Of a stretch of 64,000 nucleotides of DNA, positions 16,953 to 24,915 are shown in pieces. Made by a program: the position numbers and the translations under genes. Where the stretch lies: contig SVRW01000006.1 of assembly GCA_015064625.1 (NCBI GenBank), positions 16,692-80,691 on the forward strand, given 5' to 3'. This DNA comes from Oscillospiraceae bacterium. Lineage in GTDB: Bacteria; Bacillota; Clostridia; Oscillospirales; CAG-382. How positions within the stretch are numbered: position 1 is the stretch's first letter; every line of letters starts with the position of its first letter. The notes under the pieces were generated by a model that had not been told where the DNA came from, searched no databases, and was given only the letters and a program-made list of their open reading frames with translations.

Positions 16953-17573
16953 ATGATTCCTGTAAGAGTATTTTTCAAGAAAAAAGGAAAACTTAAATAT
17001 ATATCTCATCTTGATTTGATGAGAGCGGTAACTCGCGCTCTTTTGAGAAGTGAGCTTCCTATCGTTTATACAGAGGGGTTCAACCCTCATCCGAAGCTTG
17101 TTTTTGCTTTACCCCTTTCAATTTATCAGGAAAGCGAATACGAGATTTTCGATATTGCCGTAGAAGACGGAGTTTCTTATGAAACTGTATTTGAAAAGTT
17201 GAAAACTGTTTTTCCCGTGGGATTCGAAATCTTCAAGGTTGCTCCACCTGTGGAAAAACTGAAAAATTTAGGCTTTGCCAAATATCATATAGAGCTTAAA
17301 TCCTCTCTCAAAGCAGAAGATATCGAAAACAAGCTTGCGGGAGCTTTACCCGTTATGAAAAAATCCAAAAGTAAAACCGAGATGGTTGATATAAAACCTC
17401 TCATTAAAGAATACAAGGTAAACGAAGACGGTTCTTTCGACGTTTTGGTCGTTTCTATGCCACAGACGATTCTCAATCCGTCATACGTTGTTGCCGCCCT
17501 TGGTGACGGTGTGGAGGACAGTCAGATAACAAGGCTCTGCCTTTATACAACAGACGGAAAGGTGTTGGAATAA
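16953..17573 (+). CDS. DUF2344 radical-SAM-linked protein (TIGR03936 type)
   Basis: The 206-residue product starts VRVFFKKKGKLKYISHLDLMRAV and contains EGFNPHPKLVFALPLS, both diagnostic of TIGR03936/DUF2344. The family accompanies TIGR03960 radical SAM proteins, often as a C-terminal fusion, and the reaction is not established. I chose the ATG at 16953 with AAAGGTGA upstream; a start 36 bases earlier lies inside the repeat element. The stop is one base before rqcH, and it begins a tight plus-strand run rqcH-nfo-recG-dusB. Confidence 0.85.
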   Translation: MIPVRVFFKKKGKLKYISHLDLMRAVTRALLRSELPIVYTEGFNPHPKLVFALPLSIYQESEYEIFDIAVEDGVSYETVFEKLKTVFPVGFEIFKVAPPVEKLKNLGFAKYHIELKSSLKAEDIENKLAGALPVMKKSKSKTEMVDIKPLIKEYKVNEDGSFDVLVVSMPQTILNPSYVVAALGDGVEDSQITRLCLYTTDGKVLE

Positions 17574-17574
17574 T

Positions 17575-19263
17575 ATGCCCTTTGACGCTCTTTATTGTTC
17601 CCGTCTTGCGCCAGAGCTGAAAAAATACGTTGGAAGCAGAGTTGATAAAATATTCCGTCCCGAAGCGGTAGAGCTTGATATGCTTATTTATACGCCTATG
17701 AGGGAGAAAAAGTTTCTTATTATCTCCGCTTCTATGTCTAGTCCCCGTGTTTCCGTTTTTTCGGGGGAGAGGGAGCATCCTTCTGACCCTGATTCATTTA
17801 TTATGCTTATGAGAAAGCATCTTGTTGGTGCGAGAATTACAGACGTTTTTGCGGTTGAAAACGAAAGAGTCATAGTTTTTGATTTTGATTCTGCCGACGA
17901 GATGGGATATATACAGAAAAAAAGAATCTATGCCGAAATAATGGGAAAGCATAGCAATATTATTCTATGCGACAGTGAGGACGTTGTAATTTCCGCTCTC
18001 TATCAATCTGATATAACGTCACCTACCCGAAGAATAATGGCAGGTCTTAAATACGAAGAACCGCCCAAACAGCAAAAACGTTCTCCAAAGGGTCTGACAG
18101 AGGAAGAATTTGCTTTCGTTTTGGATGAAAATGCAGACAGACTTTGTCACAAGGTTATTCTTGATAACTTTTTATCCTTTTCTCCATTAGTTGCGAAAGA
18201 GGTTGTTTGCCGTGCCTTCGGGAATACGGACGTTGTTTGCAAAGATGCGGATAAATCAAAGCTTTTTTCGAGTTTTTGCAGTATTTTTGAATGTGAATCC
18301 AAGCCTTGTATTGTATATGACGGTGAGGGAAAGGCTTTGGAAATTTCCTTCGTTGACCTTTTTCAGTATGATGGAATGAAAAAGGAATATCCCGAATCCT
18401 TGTCAGAGGCTCTCAATATATATTATGAAGAAAAAAGCAAAACGGAACGAATCGCCGCAAGGTCGAGAGACCTGACTAAAACCGTTAAAAACGTTCTTTC
18501 CCGCCTTGAAAAGAAGCTTGAAGCGCAAAAACATGACCTTTTCGAATGCGCGGAAAAGGAAGAATGCAGACGGGCGGGGGATGCCATAATCGGCAGTATA
18601 TATATGTTAAAGCAGGGTATGGAAACGGCAGAGCTTGCGGATTACGAAAATGGCGGTTTTATAAAGGTGAAACTTGATAAAAGATTATCCCCTTCAAAAA
18701 ACGCAGAGCGGTATTATAAAAAATACGCCAAGATGAAAAGGGCGGAAGCCGCATTGATTGAGCAGATTTCTCAAACTGAAAAAGAGCTTGAATATATGGA
18801 ATCCGTATCCGACCTTATATCTCGTCTTTCTTCAGCAGAGGATTTTGAGGAAATGAAGGATGAGCTTTCGTCGGCAGGATATCTGAAGGGCAGAAGAAAT
18901 AAAGGGGCTAAAAAACAAAAAACAAAGCCTTTGAAGTTTGTAACCGCAGGCGGATTCGTTGTCAAAGTGGGGAAAAATAACGTTCAGAACGATTTTCTCA
19001 CCTTCGGGGCAGATAAGAATGATTATTGGTTTCACGTTAAGAATATTCCTGGGTCACATACCGTGCTTTACACCGAGGGTATGAATCCTTCCGATGAGGA
19101 TTTGACGGAAGCCGCAACTATTGCCGCCAAACATTCAAAGGCAACGGAAGGAAGCGTTGTTTCCGTTGACTATACCTTGGCGAGATACGTTAAAAAACCG
19201 CCTCACAGTAAACCGGGTTACGTAACCTACGATAAATATAAAACAGCTTATATAAAGTTGTAA
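17575..19263 (+). CDS. rqcH: Ribosome quality control protein RqcH (NFACT family)
   Basis: RqcH binds stalled 50S-peptidyl-tRNA complexes and recruits tRNA-Ala to add poly-alanine tails for degradation. The 562-residue product has the NFACT-N domain (start MPFDALYCSRLAPELKKYV), a central helical and coiled-coil part (280-450) and the C-terminal NFACT-R domain with NDYWFHVKNIPGSHTVL. Older annotation calls such proteins fibronectin-binding protein A. It is one base downstream of the DUF2344 gene. Confidence 0.92.
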   Translation: MPFDALYCSRLAPELKKYVGSRVDKIFRPEAVELDMLIYTPMREKKFLIISASMSSPRVSVFSGEREHPSDPDSFIMLMRKHLVGARITDVFAVENERVIVFDFDSADEMGYIQKKRIYAEIMGKHSNIILCDSEDVVISALYQSDITSPTRRIMAGLKYEEPPKQQKRSPKGLTEEEFAFVLDENADRLCHKVILDNFLSFSPLVAKEVVCRAFGNTDVVCKDADKSKLFSSFCSIFECESKPCIVYDGEGKALEISFVDLFQYDGMKKEYPESLSEALNIYYEEKSKTERIAARSRDLTKTVKNVLSRLEKKLEAQKHDLFECAEKEECRRAGDAIIGSIYMLKQGMETAELADYENGGFIKVKLDKRLSPSKNAERYYKKYAKMKRAEAALIEQISQTEKELEYMESVSDLISRLSSAEDFEEMKDELSSAGYLKGRRNKGAKKQKTKPLKFVTAGGFVVKVGKNNVQNDFLTFGADKNDYWFHVKNIPGSHTVLYTEGMNPSDEDLTEAATIAAKHSKATEGSVVSVDYTLARYVKKPPHSKPGYVTYDKYKTAYIKL

Positions 19264-19285
19264 AACGAAAGGGTGTTTTAACTTG

Positions 19286-20116
19286 ATGAATTTAGGATGT
19301 CATTTGTCCGTCGGGGACGGATTTCTTGAAATGGGAACGGTTGCCACTTCTATAAACGCAAATACGTTTCAGTTTTTCACAAGAAATCCCCGCGGAGGTT
19401 CTGTAAAGCCCATAAATACGGACGATATTTTGAATCTTAATGATTATATGAAGGAAATGGGCTTTGCTAAAGTTGTGGCTCATGCTCCGTTTATTATGAA
19501 CCTTGCGGCAAAGGAAGAATCCAAAAGGGAATATGCCATAAACGTTCTCACAGATGATATAATGAGAATGGAACTTTTGCCTGATAACTATTATAATCTT
19601 CACCCGGGCGCACACACGGGTCAGGGTGCGGAGGTTGGAATAGAAAAGATAGCTGATGCTTTGAACCGTGTTATTTACGAGGAGATGACCACAACCGTCC
19701 TTCTTGAAACAATGACGGGAAAAGGCTCTGAAATAGGCGGTACGTTTGAAGAATTGAGACAGATATACGATAAAGTTCATCTTAAAGATAAGGTGGGATT
19801 CTGCCTTGATACCTGCCATATTTTTGACGGTGGATACGATATTGTGAACGACTTAGAAGGAGTTCTTTCGGAATTTGACAGAGTAATAGGACTCGATAAG
19901 CTGAAAGCAATTCATCTTAATGACAGTATGAACGTTTTGGGAAGCAAGAAGGACAGACACGCCAAAATCGGAGAGGGAAATATAGGACTTGAGGCATTGG
20001 TAAAAGTTATTACTCATCCTTCTTTAAAAGATTTGCCTTTCGTTCTTGAAACTCCCAATGACGTTGAGGGTTATGCGGCTGAAATTAAACTTTTGAGGGG
20101 AATCTGTAATGGATAA
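19286..20116 (+). CDS. nfo: Endonuclease IV (deoxyribonuclease IV)
   Basis: An AP endonuclease of base-excision repair, 276 residues, using three zinc ions. The sequence follows the family closely: GCHLSVGDG at the start, NTFQFFTRNPRG, VAHAPFIMNLA, NLHPGAHTG, LETMTGKGSE, CLDTCHIFDGGYD, HLNDSMN and RHAKIGEGNIG, supplying the His/Glu/Asp metal ligands. I prefer the ATG at 19286 to the TTG directly before it. It overlaps recG by eight bases. Confidence 0.95.
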   Translation: MNLGCHLSVGDGFLEMGTVATSINANTFQFFTRNPRGGSVKPINTDDILNLNDYMKEMGFAKVVAHAPFIMNLAAKEESKREYAINVLTDDIMRMELLPDNYYNLHPGAHTGQGAEVGIEKIADALNRVIYEEMTTTVLLETMTGKGSEIGGTFEELRQIYDKVHLKDKVGFCLDTCHIFDGGYDIVNDLEGVLSEFDRVIGLDKLKAIHLNDSMNVLGSKKDRHAKIGEGNIGLEALVKVITHPSLKDLPFVLETPNDVEGYAAEIKLLRGICNG

Positions 20117-22148
20117 CCGAGCCGTCAGATACGTAAAAGGCGTTGGCGAGGTCAGAGGAAAAAAGCTTGAAAAGCTTGGAATACATACGGTTCACGACCT
20201 GCTTTGCTTCTTCCCACGAAGATACGAGGACAGAGGTAACGTTAAAAACGTATGTGACCTTTGTGACGGAGAGGTTTGCTCCGTTGTGGTTGAAGTTTCC
20301 TACCCGCCTACGTTTCATACGGCAAAAAATAATCTGAAATATTCAAGAGTGTTCTTTGCAGATACAACGGGCACTCTTGTTGTCACGCTTTTTAACAGAG
20401 AACAAACGGCAAAAGCGTTGGTTGTTGGAGAAAAGTATAGACTTTTTGGGAAAGCCGCATTGGGACGTTACGGTATGGAGATACTTTCTCCAACTATAGA
20501 AATATACAAAGAAAAAAGAATGAAGAATATATATCCCATTTATTCCTTGACAGCAGGACTAACGTCGTCGGTTTTCAGCAGAATAATATCTTCTCTATCT
20601 TCAGAGATGAAAAATATTAAAGACGTATTGCCATCTTCTGTAAGAGAAAAGTATTCTCTTATGCCGTTGAATCAGGCGGTTTTTCAAATGCATTTTCCTG
20701 AAAACAAGGAATCTCTTGAAAAAGCACAAGAAACTTTGGCATTTACAGAGCTGTTGCTGTTTCAGGTAGCTCTCAGATGCTTGAAGCGTGAAAAGGAAAA
20801 GCAAAAAGCTTTTGAAATGAGCGATGAGGGGTATATTTCTGAATTCAAAAAGCTTTTGCCCTTTGAATTGACAGAGGCACAAAACAGAGCGGTTTCTGAA
20901 ATCGTTCCCGATATGTGCAAGGGCTATCCCATGGTAAGAATGGTTCAGGGTGACGTTGGAAGCGGTAAAACCGCTGTTGCCGCCGCCGCTTCTTATTTTG
21001 CGGCAAAAAACGGATTCCAAACCGCTATCCTTGCCCCAACGGCAATACTTGCAACACAGCATTTTGAAACCTTCAAAAAGCTTTTTGAAGGGACGGGAAT
21101 CACTACTGCCTTACTTTGCGGTTCTATGACAGCAAAGGAAAAAAGAGAAACAAAACAGAAAATTGCATCGGGTGAAATAAACGTTATCGTGGGAACTCAT
21201 GCGTTGATTCAGAAGGACGTGAGATTTTCAGCATTGGGACTTGCGGTAATTGATGAACAACACCGTTTTGGCGTTGACCAGCGAGCTTTTCTCACAGGTG
21301 GCGACGGATTTACCGTTCCTCATACCCTCGTAATGAGCGCAACGCCTATTCCTCGTTCACTTTCTTTTGTGCTTTACGGTGATATGGACGTAAGCATAAT
21401 AGATACGTTGCCTTTGGGCAGAAAAAAGGTTGAAACCTATACTGTGGATTCTTCGTACAGAGAGCGTATATACAAATTTATAAAGAAAAACGTTGATTCA
21501 GGAGGGAGAGCTTACATAGTTTGTCCTCTTGTGGAAGATGAAGAAGAAAAAAGCGAAAAGAAAAATGCTGTGGAATACGCGAAAAATCTTGTGGGAACTC
21601 CCGTAGGCGATATTAAATGTGATATTCTTCACGGAAAAATGACTTCAGCTGAAAAAGAAAAGGTTATGCAAGGCTTCAAATACGGAGATACGAAGCTACT
21701 TATAAGCACAACTGTTGTTGAGGTGGGGGTTGACGTCCCCGATGCAACTGTTATGTTTATAGAGAACGCGGAATGTTTCGGACTTTCTCAGCTTCATCAG
21801 TTGAGAGGGCGTGTTGGCAGAGGAAGCATGCAATCCTATTGCGTTCTGATGAGCGATAATAAAACTGCAAAAACCCGTGAAAGATTAAAGGTTTTATGTG
21901 ATACAACAGACGGCTTCAAGGTTGCAGAAGCAGACCTTCAATCGAGAGGCCCAGGGGAATTTTTCGGAAAAAGACAAAACGGAGAAATAAGATTCAAAAC
22001 CGCATCCTTTGCGGATTTTGATATCCTCCAAAAAACGCAAGGTCTTGCATCTGAGGTTTGCAAATATCAGAGCGAAGAAAATCAGATGATTGAAAACAGC
22101 GCAAAAACATTTTTTATGAGCAATTTTGAAGAAAATACGGTAAACTGA
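20109..22148 (+). CDS. recG: ATP-dependent DNA helicase RecG
   Basis: A branch-migration helicase that rescues stalled forks and processes recombination junctions, 679 residues. An N-terminal wedge (OB) domain is followed by helicase motifs: Walker A GDVGSGKTAV, motif Ia APTAILATQH, motif II DEQH, motif III MSATPIPRS and motif VI QLRGRVGRG, then the RecG C-terminal region with GPGEFFGKRQNG. It overlaps nfo and is four bases from dusB, so repair and tRNA-modification genes share a transcript here. Confidence 0.96.
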   Translation: MDNRAVRYVKGVGEVRGKKLEKLGIHTVHDLLCFFPRRYEDRGNVKNVCDLCDGEVCSVVVEVSYPPTFHTAKNNLKYSRVFFADTTGTLVVTLFNREQTAKALVVGEKYRLFGKAALGRYGMEILSPTIEIYKEKRMKNIYPIYSLTAGLTSSVFSRIISSLSSEMKNIKDVLPSSVREKYSLMPLNQAVFQMHFPENKESLEKAQETLAFTELLLFQVALRCLKREKEKQKAFEMSDEGYISEFKKLLPFELTEAQNRAVSEIVPDMCKGYPMVRMVQGDVGSGKTAVAAAASYFAAKNGFQTAILAPTAILATQHFETFKKLFEGTGITTALLCGSMTAKEKRETKQKIASGEINVIVGTHALIQKDVRFSALGLAVIDEQHRFGVDQRAFLTGGDGFTVPHTLVMSATPIPRSLSFVLYGDMDVSIIDTLPLGRKKVETYTVDSSYRERIYKFIKKNVDSGGRAYIVCPLVEDEEEKSEKKNAVEYAKNLVGTPVGDIKCDILHGKMTSAEKEKVMQGFKYGDTKLLISTTVVEVGVDVPDATVMFIENAECFGLSQLHQLRGRVGRGSMQSYCVLMSDNKTAKTRERLKVLCDTTDGFKVAEADLQSRGPGEFFGKRQNGEIRFKTASFADFDILQKTQGLASEVCKYQSEENQMIENSAKTFFMSNFEENTVN

Positions 22149-22152
22149 TTCT

Positions 22153-23100
22153 ATGAAAATAAGAGATTTGGAAATCAAAAACGGATTGTTCCTCGCACCA
22201 ATGGCAGGCGTGACGGACAGCGCATACAGAAGAATATGCAAGAGAAACGGTGTGGAGTTTGTAACGACGGAACTTATTTCGGGGAAAGCCGTTTGCTTTG
22301 GAGATAAGAAAACAAGAACATACGCCTCATTTCACGAGGAAGAACGCCCTATAGCAATACAGCTTTTCGGAAGCGACAGCTATCATATAGCTAAAGCGGC
22401 TTCAATAATTATGGATATGAAGCCTGACGTTATTGATATAAATATGGGGTGTCCCGTACCGAAAGCGGTTAAGTCGGGAGAGGGATCTGCACTCATAAAA
22501 AATCCCCGCCTTTGCGGCGAGATAATGGAAGCGGTTAAAAAAGAGGTTGACGTTCCCGTAACTGCAAAAATTCGCCGTGGCTTTGAAAAAGATACAGACG
22601 GTGGATTTGAAGTTGCTCTTGCTCTTGAAGCTGCAGGCGCAGATGCTATTTTCGTTCACGGACGAACGGCGGCGCAGATGTATAGCGGAAAATCCGACAG
22701 AGCTATAATTAAAAAGATAAAAGAAAACGTTAAATGCCCCGTTATCGGAAACGGTGATGTTTCGTCAGCCGAGGATGCTATTTCTATGATGAATGAGACG
22801 GGCTGTGACGGTGTTATGATAGGCAGAGCTTGCATGGGAAATCCTTGGATATTCAGGCAGGTGAAGGCCGCACTTTCGGGGGAAAAATATATACCGCCTT
22901 CCGACGAGGAATTTAAAAATACAATAATAACCCAGATAAAAATGATGATTGAAAACAAAGGCGAGTATATTGCCGTCAGAGAAGCAAGAAAGCATTTGAG
23001 CTGGTACACCAAAGGGCGATATGGAAGCGCATCTCTCCGCGATGAGATAAATAAGGTGGAGTCTGCGGAAAGAATAATGGAAATAATAGAAAGAATGTAA
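22153..23100 (+). CDS. dusB: tRNA-dihydrouridine synthase
   Basis: An FMN-dependent enzyme reducing uridines in the tRNA D-loop, 315 residues. Signatures are LAPMAGVTDSAYR at the N-terminus, the catalytic-Cys region MGCPVPKAVKSGEGSAL, VTAKIRRG, VHGRTAAQMYSG and NGDV. It fits the DusB group common in Firmicutes. It ends the run that starts at 16953; a repeat region follows directly. Confidence 0.92.
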   Translation: MKIRDLEIKNGLFLAPMAGVTDSAYRRICKRNGVEFVTTELISGKAVCFGDKKTRTYASFHEEERPIAIQLFGSDSYHIAKAASIIMDMKPDVIDINMGCPVPKAVKSGEGSALIKNPRLCGEIMEAVKKEVDVPVTAKIRRGFEKDTDGGFEVALALEAAGADAIFVHGRTAAQMYSGKSDRAIIKKIKENVKCPVIGNGDVSSAEDAISMMNETGCDGVMIGRACMGNPWIFRQVKAALSGEKYIPPSDEEFKNTIITQIKMMIENKGEYIAVREARKHLSWYTKGRYGSASLRDEINKVESAERIMEIIERM

Positions 23101-23104
23101 AAAA

Positions 23105-23337
23105 GGCGATGTAAAAAAAGTCGTGACCGCAAAAATAAGACATAAATTTTTTTGATTTCTATTTTGTACCATCAAGGAAATAAAAAATTCTTCGAATTTT
23201 TCAGAAATAGTATTTCTTTTTGCTTTGAAAAAATATCCCCGCTCGACGTACGTTGGTACGCCTTCGAGGTCTATTTTTCCAATCGCACCGTTTTTTTCTA
23301 TCGCCTTGGCGATGTAAAAAAGTCGTGACCGCAAAAA
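23105..23337. repeat. 203-bp-spaced direct repeats downstream of dusB
   Basis: GGCGATGTAAAAAA(A)GTCGTGACCGCAAAAA occurs at 23105-23135 and again at 23308-23337, differing only by one A in a homopolymer. The DNA between is AT-rich with a GC-richer block (about 23240-23285). The second copy ends a few bases before the ribosome binding site of the small membrane protein gene. It looks like one full and one partial unit of a roughly 200-bp dispersed repeat. Confidence 0.65.
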
Positions 23338-23361
23338 GAAGATTATATCCAGGAGGAAAAG

Positions 23362-23619
23362 ATGACATTTTTTTCAAAAAAACCTATAAGAAGATTGTTT
23401 TTTGTTTTTGAATATATTATTTTTGCTATATGGAGCATCATCGATAGTTTTGCATGGTTAAATGTATTAGTGTCGATTGTTGCGTTGTTTGGCGGGTACA
23501 TTGCTCTTGTGAAATCAAAAATTATAAAAGACAAAAATGCAAACGCAATTGATGATTACAAGTTTGATTTATTTAGTATACTTTCAATTGTAGTTCTTAT
23601 TATAGAGATTATTTTCTAA
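23362..23619 (+). CDS. Small three-pass membrane protein, unknown function
   Basis: The 85-residue product is largely hydrophobic. It shows a basic start (KKPIRRLF), then membrane segments at about 12-30, 32-50 and 67-85, with a short charged cytoplasmic stretch KSKIIKDKNANAIDDYK between the second and third. A very strong ribosome binding site (CAGGAGGAAAAG) sits directly before the ATG. No family is recognised. It is flanked by repeats on the left and a terminator on the right, and stands alone. Confidence 0.6.
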   Translation: MTFFSKKPIRRLFFVFEYIIFAIWSIIDSFAWLNVLVSIVALFGGYIALVKSKIIKDKNANAIDDYKFDLFSILSIVVLIIEIIF

Positions 23620-23705
23620 TACTTAATTGACATGGGACACTTCGACTCCACTGAGAAAGCGGATGAATCCTGATAATTTTAAAAAAACAATTTAATAAAT
23701 TAACC

Positions 23706-23745
23706 AAAAATGCTTTTCGCGATTTTTTGCGAAAGGCATTTTTTC
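23706..23745 (+). terminator. Intrinsic terminator
   Basis: AATGCTTTTCGC pairs with GCGAAAGGCATT around a T-rich loop, followed by TTTT. The sequence resembles the hairpin at 46871-46907. Confidence 0.65.
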
Positions 23746-23783
23746 TCTTTAGTGGGTTTGGAATAAACGTCACCCTCGAAAAG

Positions 23784-23790
23784 TGTCGAA
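23784..23790 (+). promoter_or_regulatory. Candidate Spo0A box upstream of spo0A
   Basis: TGTCGAA, the consensus 0A box, lies 41 bp before the -35 element of the spo0A promoter. Autoregulation by Spo0A through such boxes is known in Bacillus. A single seven-base match could be chance. Confidence 0.4.
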
Positions 23791-23830
23791 AGATTTTTGG
23801 CGTACTTTGATACTTTTTTGGAAAAAGGGG

Positions 23831-23859
23831 TTGATTTTTTTATTTAAAAATGGTATAAT
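23831..23859 (+). promoter_or_regulatory. Sigma-A type promoter of spo0A
   Basis: TTGATT at 23831-23836 and TATAAT at 23854-23859, 17 bp apart, with a TGG just before the -10 box that gives partial extended -10 character. It lies about 100 bp before the start codon. Confidence 0.65.
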
Positions 23860-23957
23860 TTGACAGAAATGTAAAATAATGACAGCGAGAACAACAAAAC
23901 GAAGAACAATCTGCGGTTTGTTGTTCCGCCTGATAACAAAGAAACGGAGAGACATCA

Positions 23958-24782
23958 ATGGAAAACAATCAAATCAGCCAAATCGGTCAATCGACACATG
24001 GAAAAACAAAGGTAATAGTAGTTGACAGCAACGTAGAATTCAGAAGAAATTGCGTTATGAATTTGAGAAAGCTCAATATTGACGTAGTGGGCGAAGCTAT
24101 TGACGGAATGGATGCTTTTTCAAAAATTGCAAGATTCCGTCCCAATGCAGTTGTATCAGAGCTTTATTTAGGAAGAATTGACGGACTCCAGCTTATTAAG
24201 GAAAGCAAAAGAAAGTTTGGGGAATATTTTCCTTCTTTCATAATGCTTTCAAATTTCAACAATCAATCTTTATTTGAAGAATGTTGTCAGAATGGAGCGG
24301 CGTATTGTATGCTGAAGCCTGTGGATTGGAACGTTCTTGCTGAGCGTATAGAAAAATGTGCAAATAATGGCAAGAGGAGAGGACCTGCGACTCCGCCTGC
24401 TTCTGAACCCTTTGATATAGAAGCACAGGTTACGAAAATAATTCATCAGATTGGCGTTCCTGCCCATATCAAAGGATATCAGTATTTGAGAACGGCAATT
24501 ATAATGACCGTCAGCAATACGGATTACATAAATTCCGTAACGAAAGTTCTTTATCCTGCAGTTGCCAAAGAATATAATACAACTTCTTCAAGAGTTGAAC
24601 GTGCCATTCGTCACGCTATAGAGGTTGCGTGGGACAGAGGTGACGTAGACGTTCTTAACTCATTTTTCGGGTATACTGTTCAGACTTCAAGAGGAAAACC
24701 AACCAATTCTGAGTTTATAGCAATGATATCCGACAATCTGAGGCTCAAAAATAAAGAAACGTTGGCTCTTATCGGATGTTAG
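23958..24782 (+). CDS. spo0A: Sporulation master regulator Spo0A, atypical receiver
   Basis: Spo0A commits the cell to sporulation by binding 0A boxes. The 274-residue product has a receiver domain (17-135) and the diagnostic C-terminal DNA-binding domain (155-270) with [16 protein letters not shown] and [11 protein letters not shown] almost as in Bacillus. In the receiver, Lys120 (LKP) and a Ser in the Thr position are kept. The acidic pocket, however, reads VVDS rather than an adjacent Asp pair, and the phospho-acceptor position holds Glu68 ([12 protein letters not shown]) instead of Asp, with Gly in place of the following Pro. It may thus be phosphate-independent or locked active. GGAGAG precedes the ATG. 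Confidence 0.95.
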   Translation: MENNQISQIGQSTHGKTKVIVVDSNVEFRRNCVMNLRKLNIDVVGEAIDGMDAFSKIARFRPNAVVSELYLGRIDGLQLIKESKRKFGEYFPSFIMLSNFNNQSLFEECCQNGAAYCMLKPVDWNVLAERIEKCANNGKRRGPATPPASEPFDIEAQVTKIIHQIGVPAHIKGYQYLRTAIIMTVSNTDYINSVTKVLYPAVAKEYNTTSSRVERAIRHAIEVAWDRGDVDVLNSFFGYTVQTSRGKPTNSEFIAMISDNLRLKNKETLALIGC

Positions 24783-24791
24783 TATAAAAAT

Positions 24792-24839
24792 AAAGTGCTG
24801 TTTTGAACACGAAAAAGCTTGTTTGAAACAGCACTTTTT
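24792..24839 (+). terminator. spo0A intrinsic terminator
   Basis: AAAGTGCTGTTT and AAACAGCACTTTTT arms enclose a long loop and end in a T run, just after the spo0A stop. Confidence 0.65.
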
Positions 24840-24844
24840 GAATA

Positions 24845-24873
24845 TTGACAACGGTTTTTTAATAATGTATAAT
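24845..24873 (+). promoter_or_regulatory. Consensus sigma-A promoter of the glycosidase gene
   Basis: TTGACA at 24845-24850 and TATAAT at 24868-24873 with a 17-bp spacer, both perfect consensus, about 40 bp before the start codon. Confidence 0.8.
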
Positions 24874-24915
24874 GATTAAAGAGAAATATTTAAGAACTCA
24901 AAAAAGGTGAAGTTA

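Larger units (their letters stand above)
23620..23957. other. Intergenic region with terminator, 0A box and spo0A promoter
   Basis: 338 bp between the small membrane protein gene and spo0A. It holds a terminator at 23706-23745, a TGTCGAA site at 23784-23790 and a promoter at 23831-23859. No further ORF is supported. Confidence 0.6.

Noticed and set aside
22765-23334. Minus-strand ORF of 189 residues
   Set aside because: Mostly the shadow of dusB; only the first 65 codons lie in the direct-repeat region and no start signal is seen.
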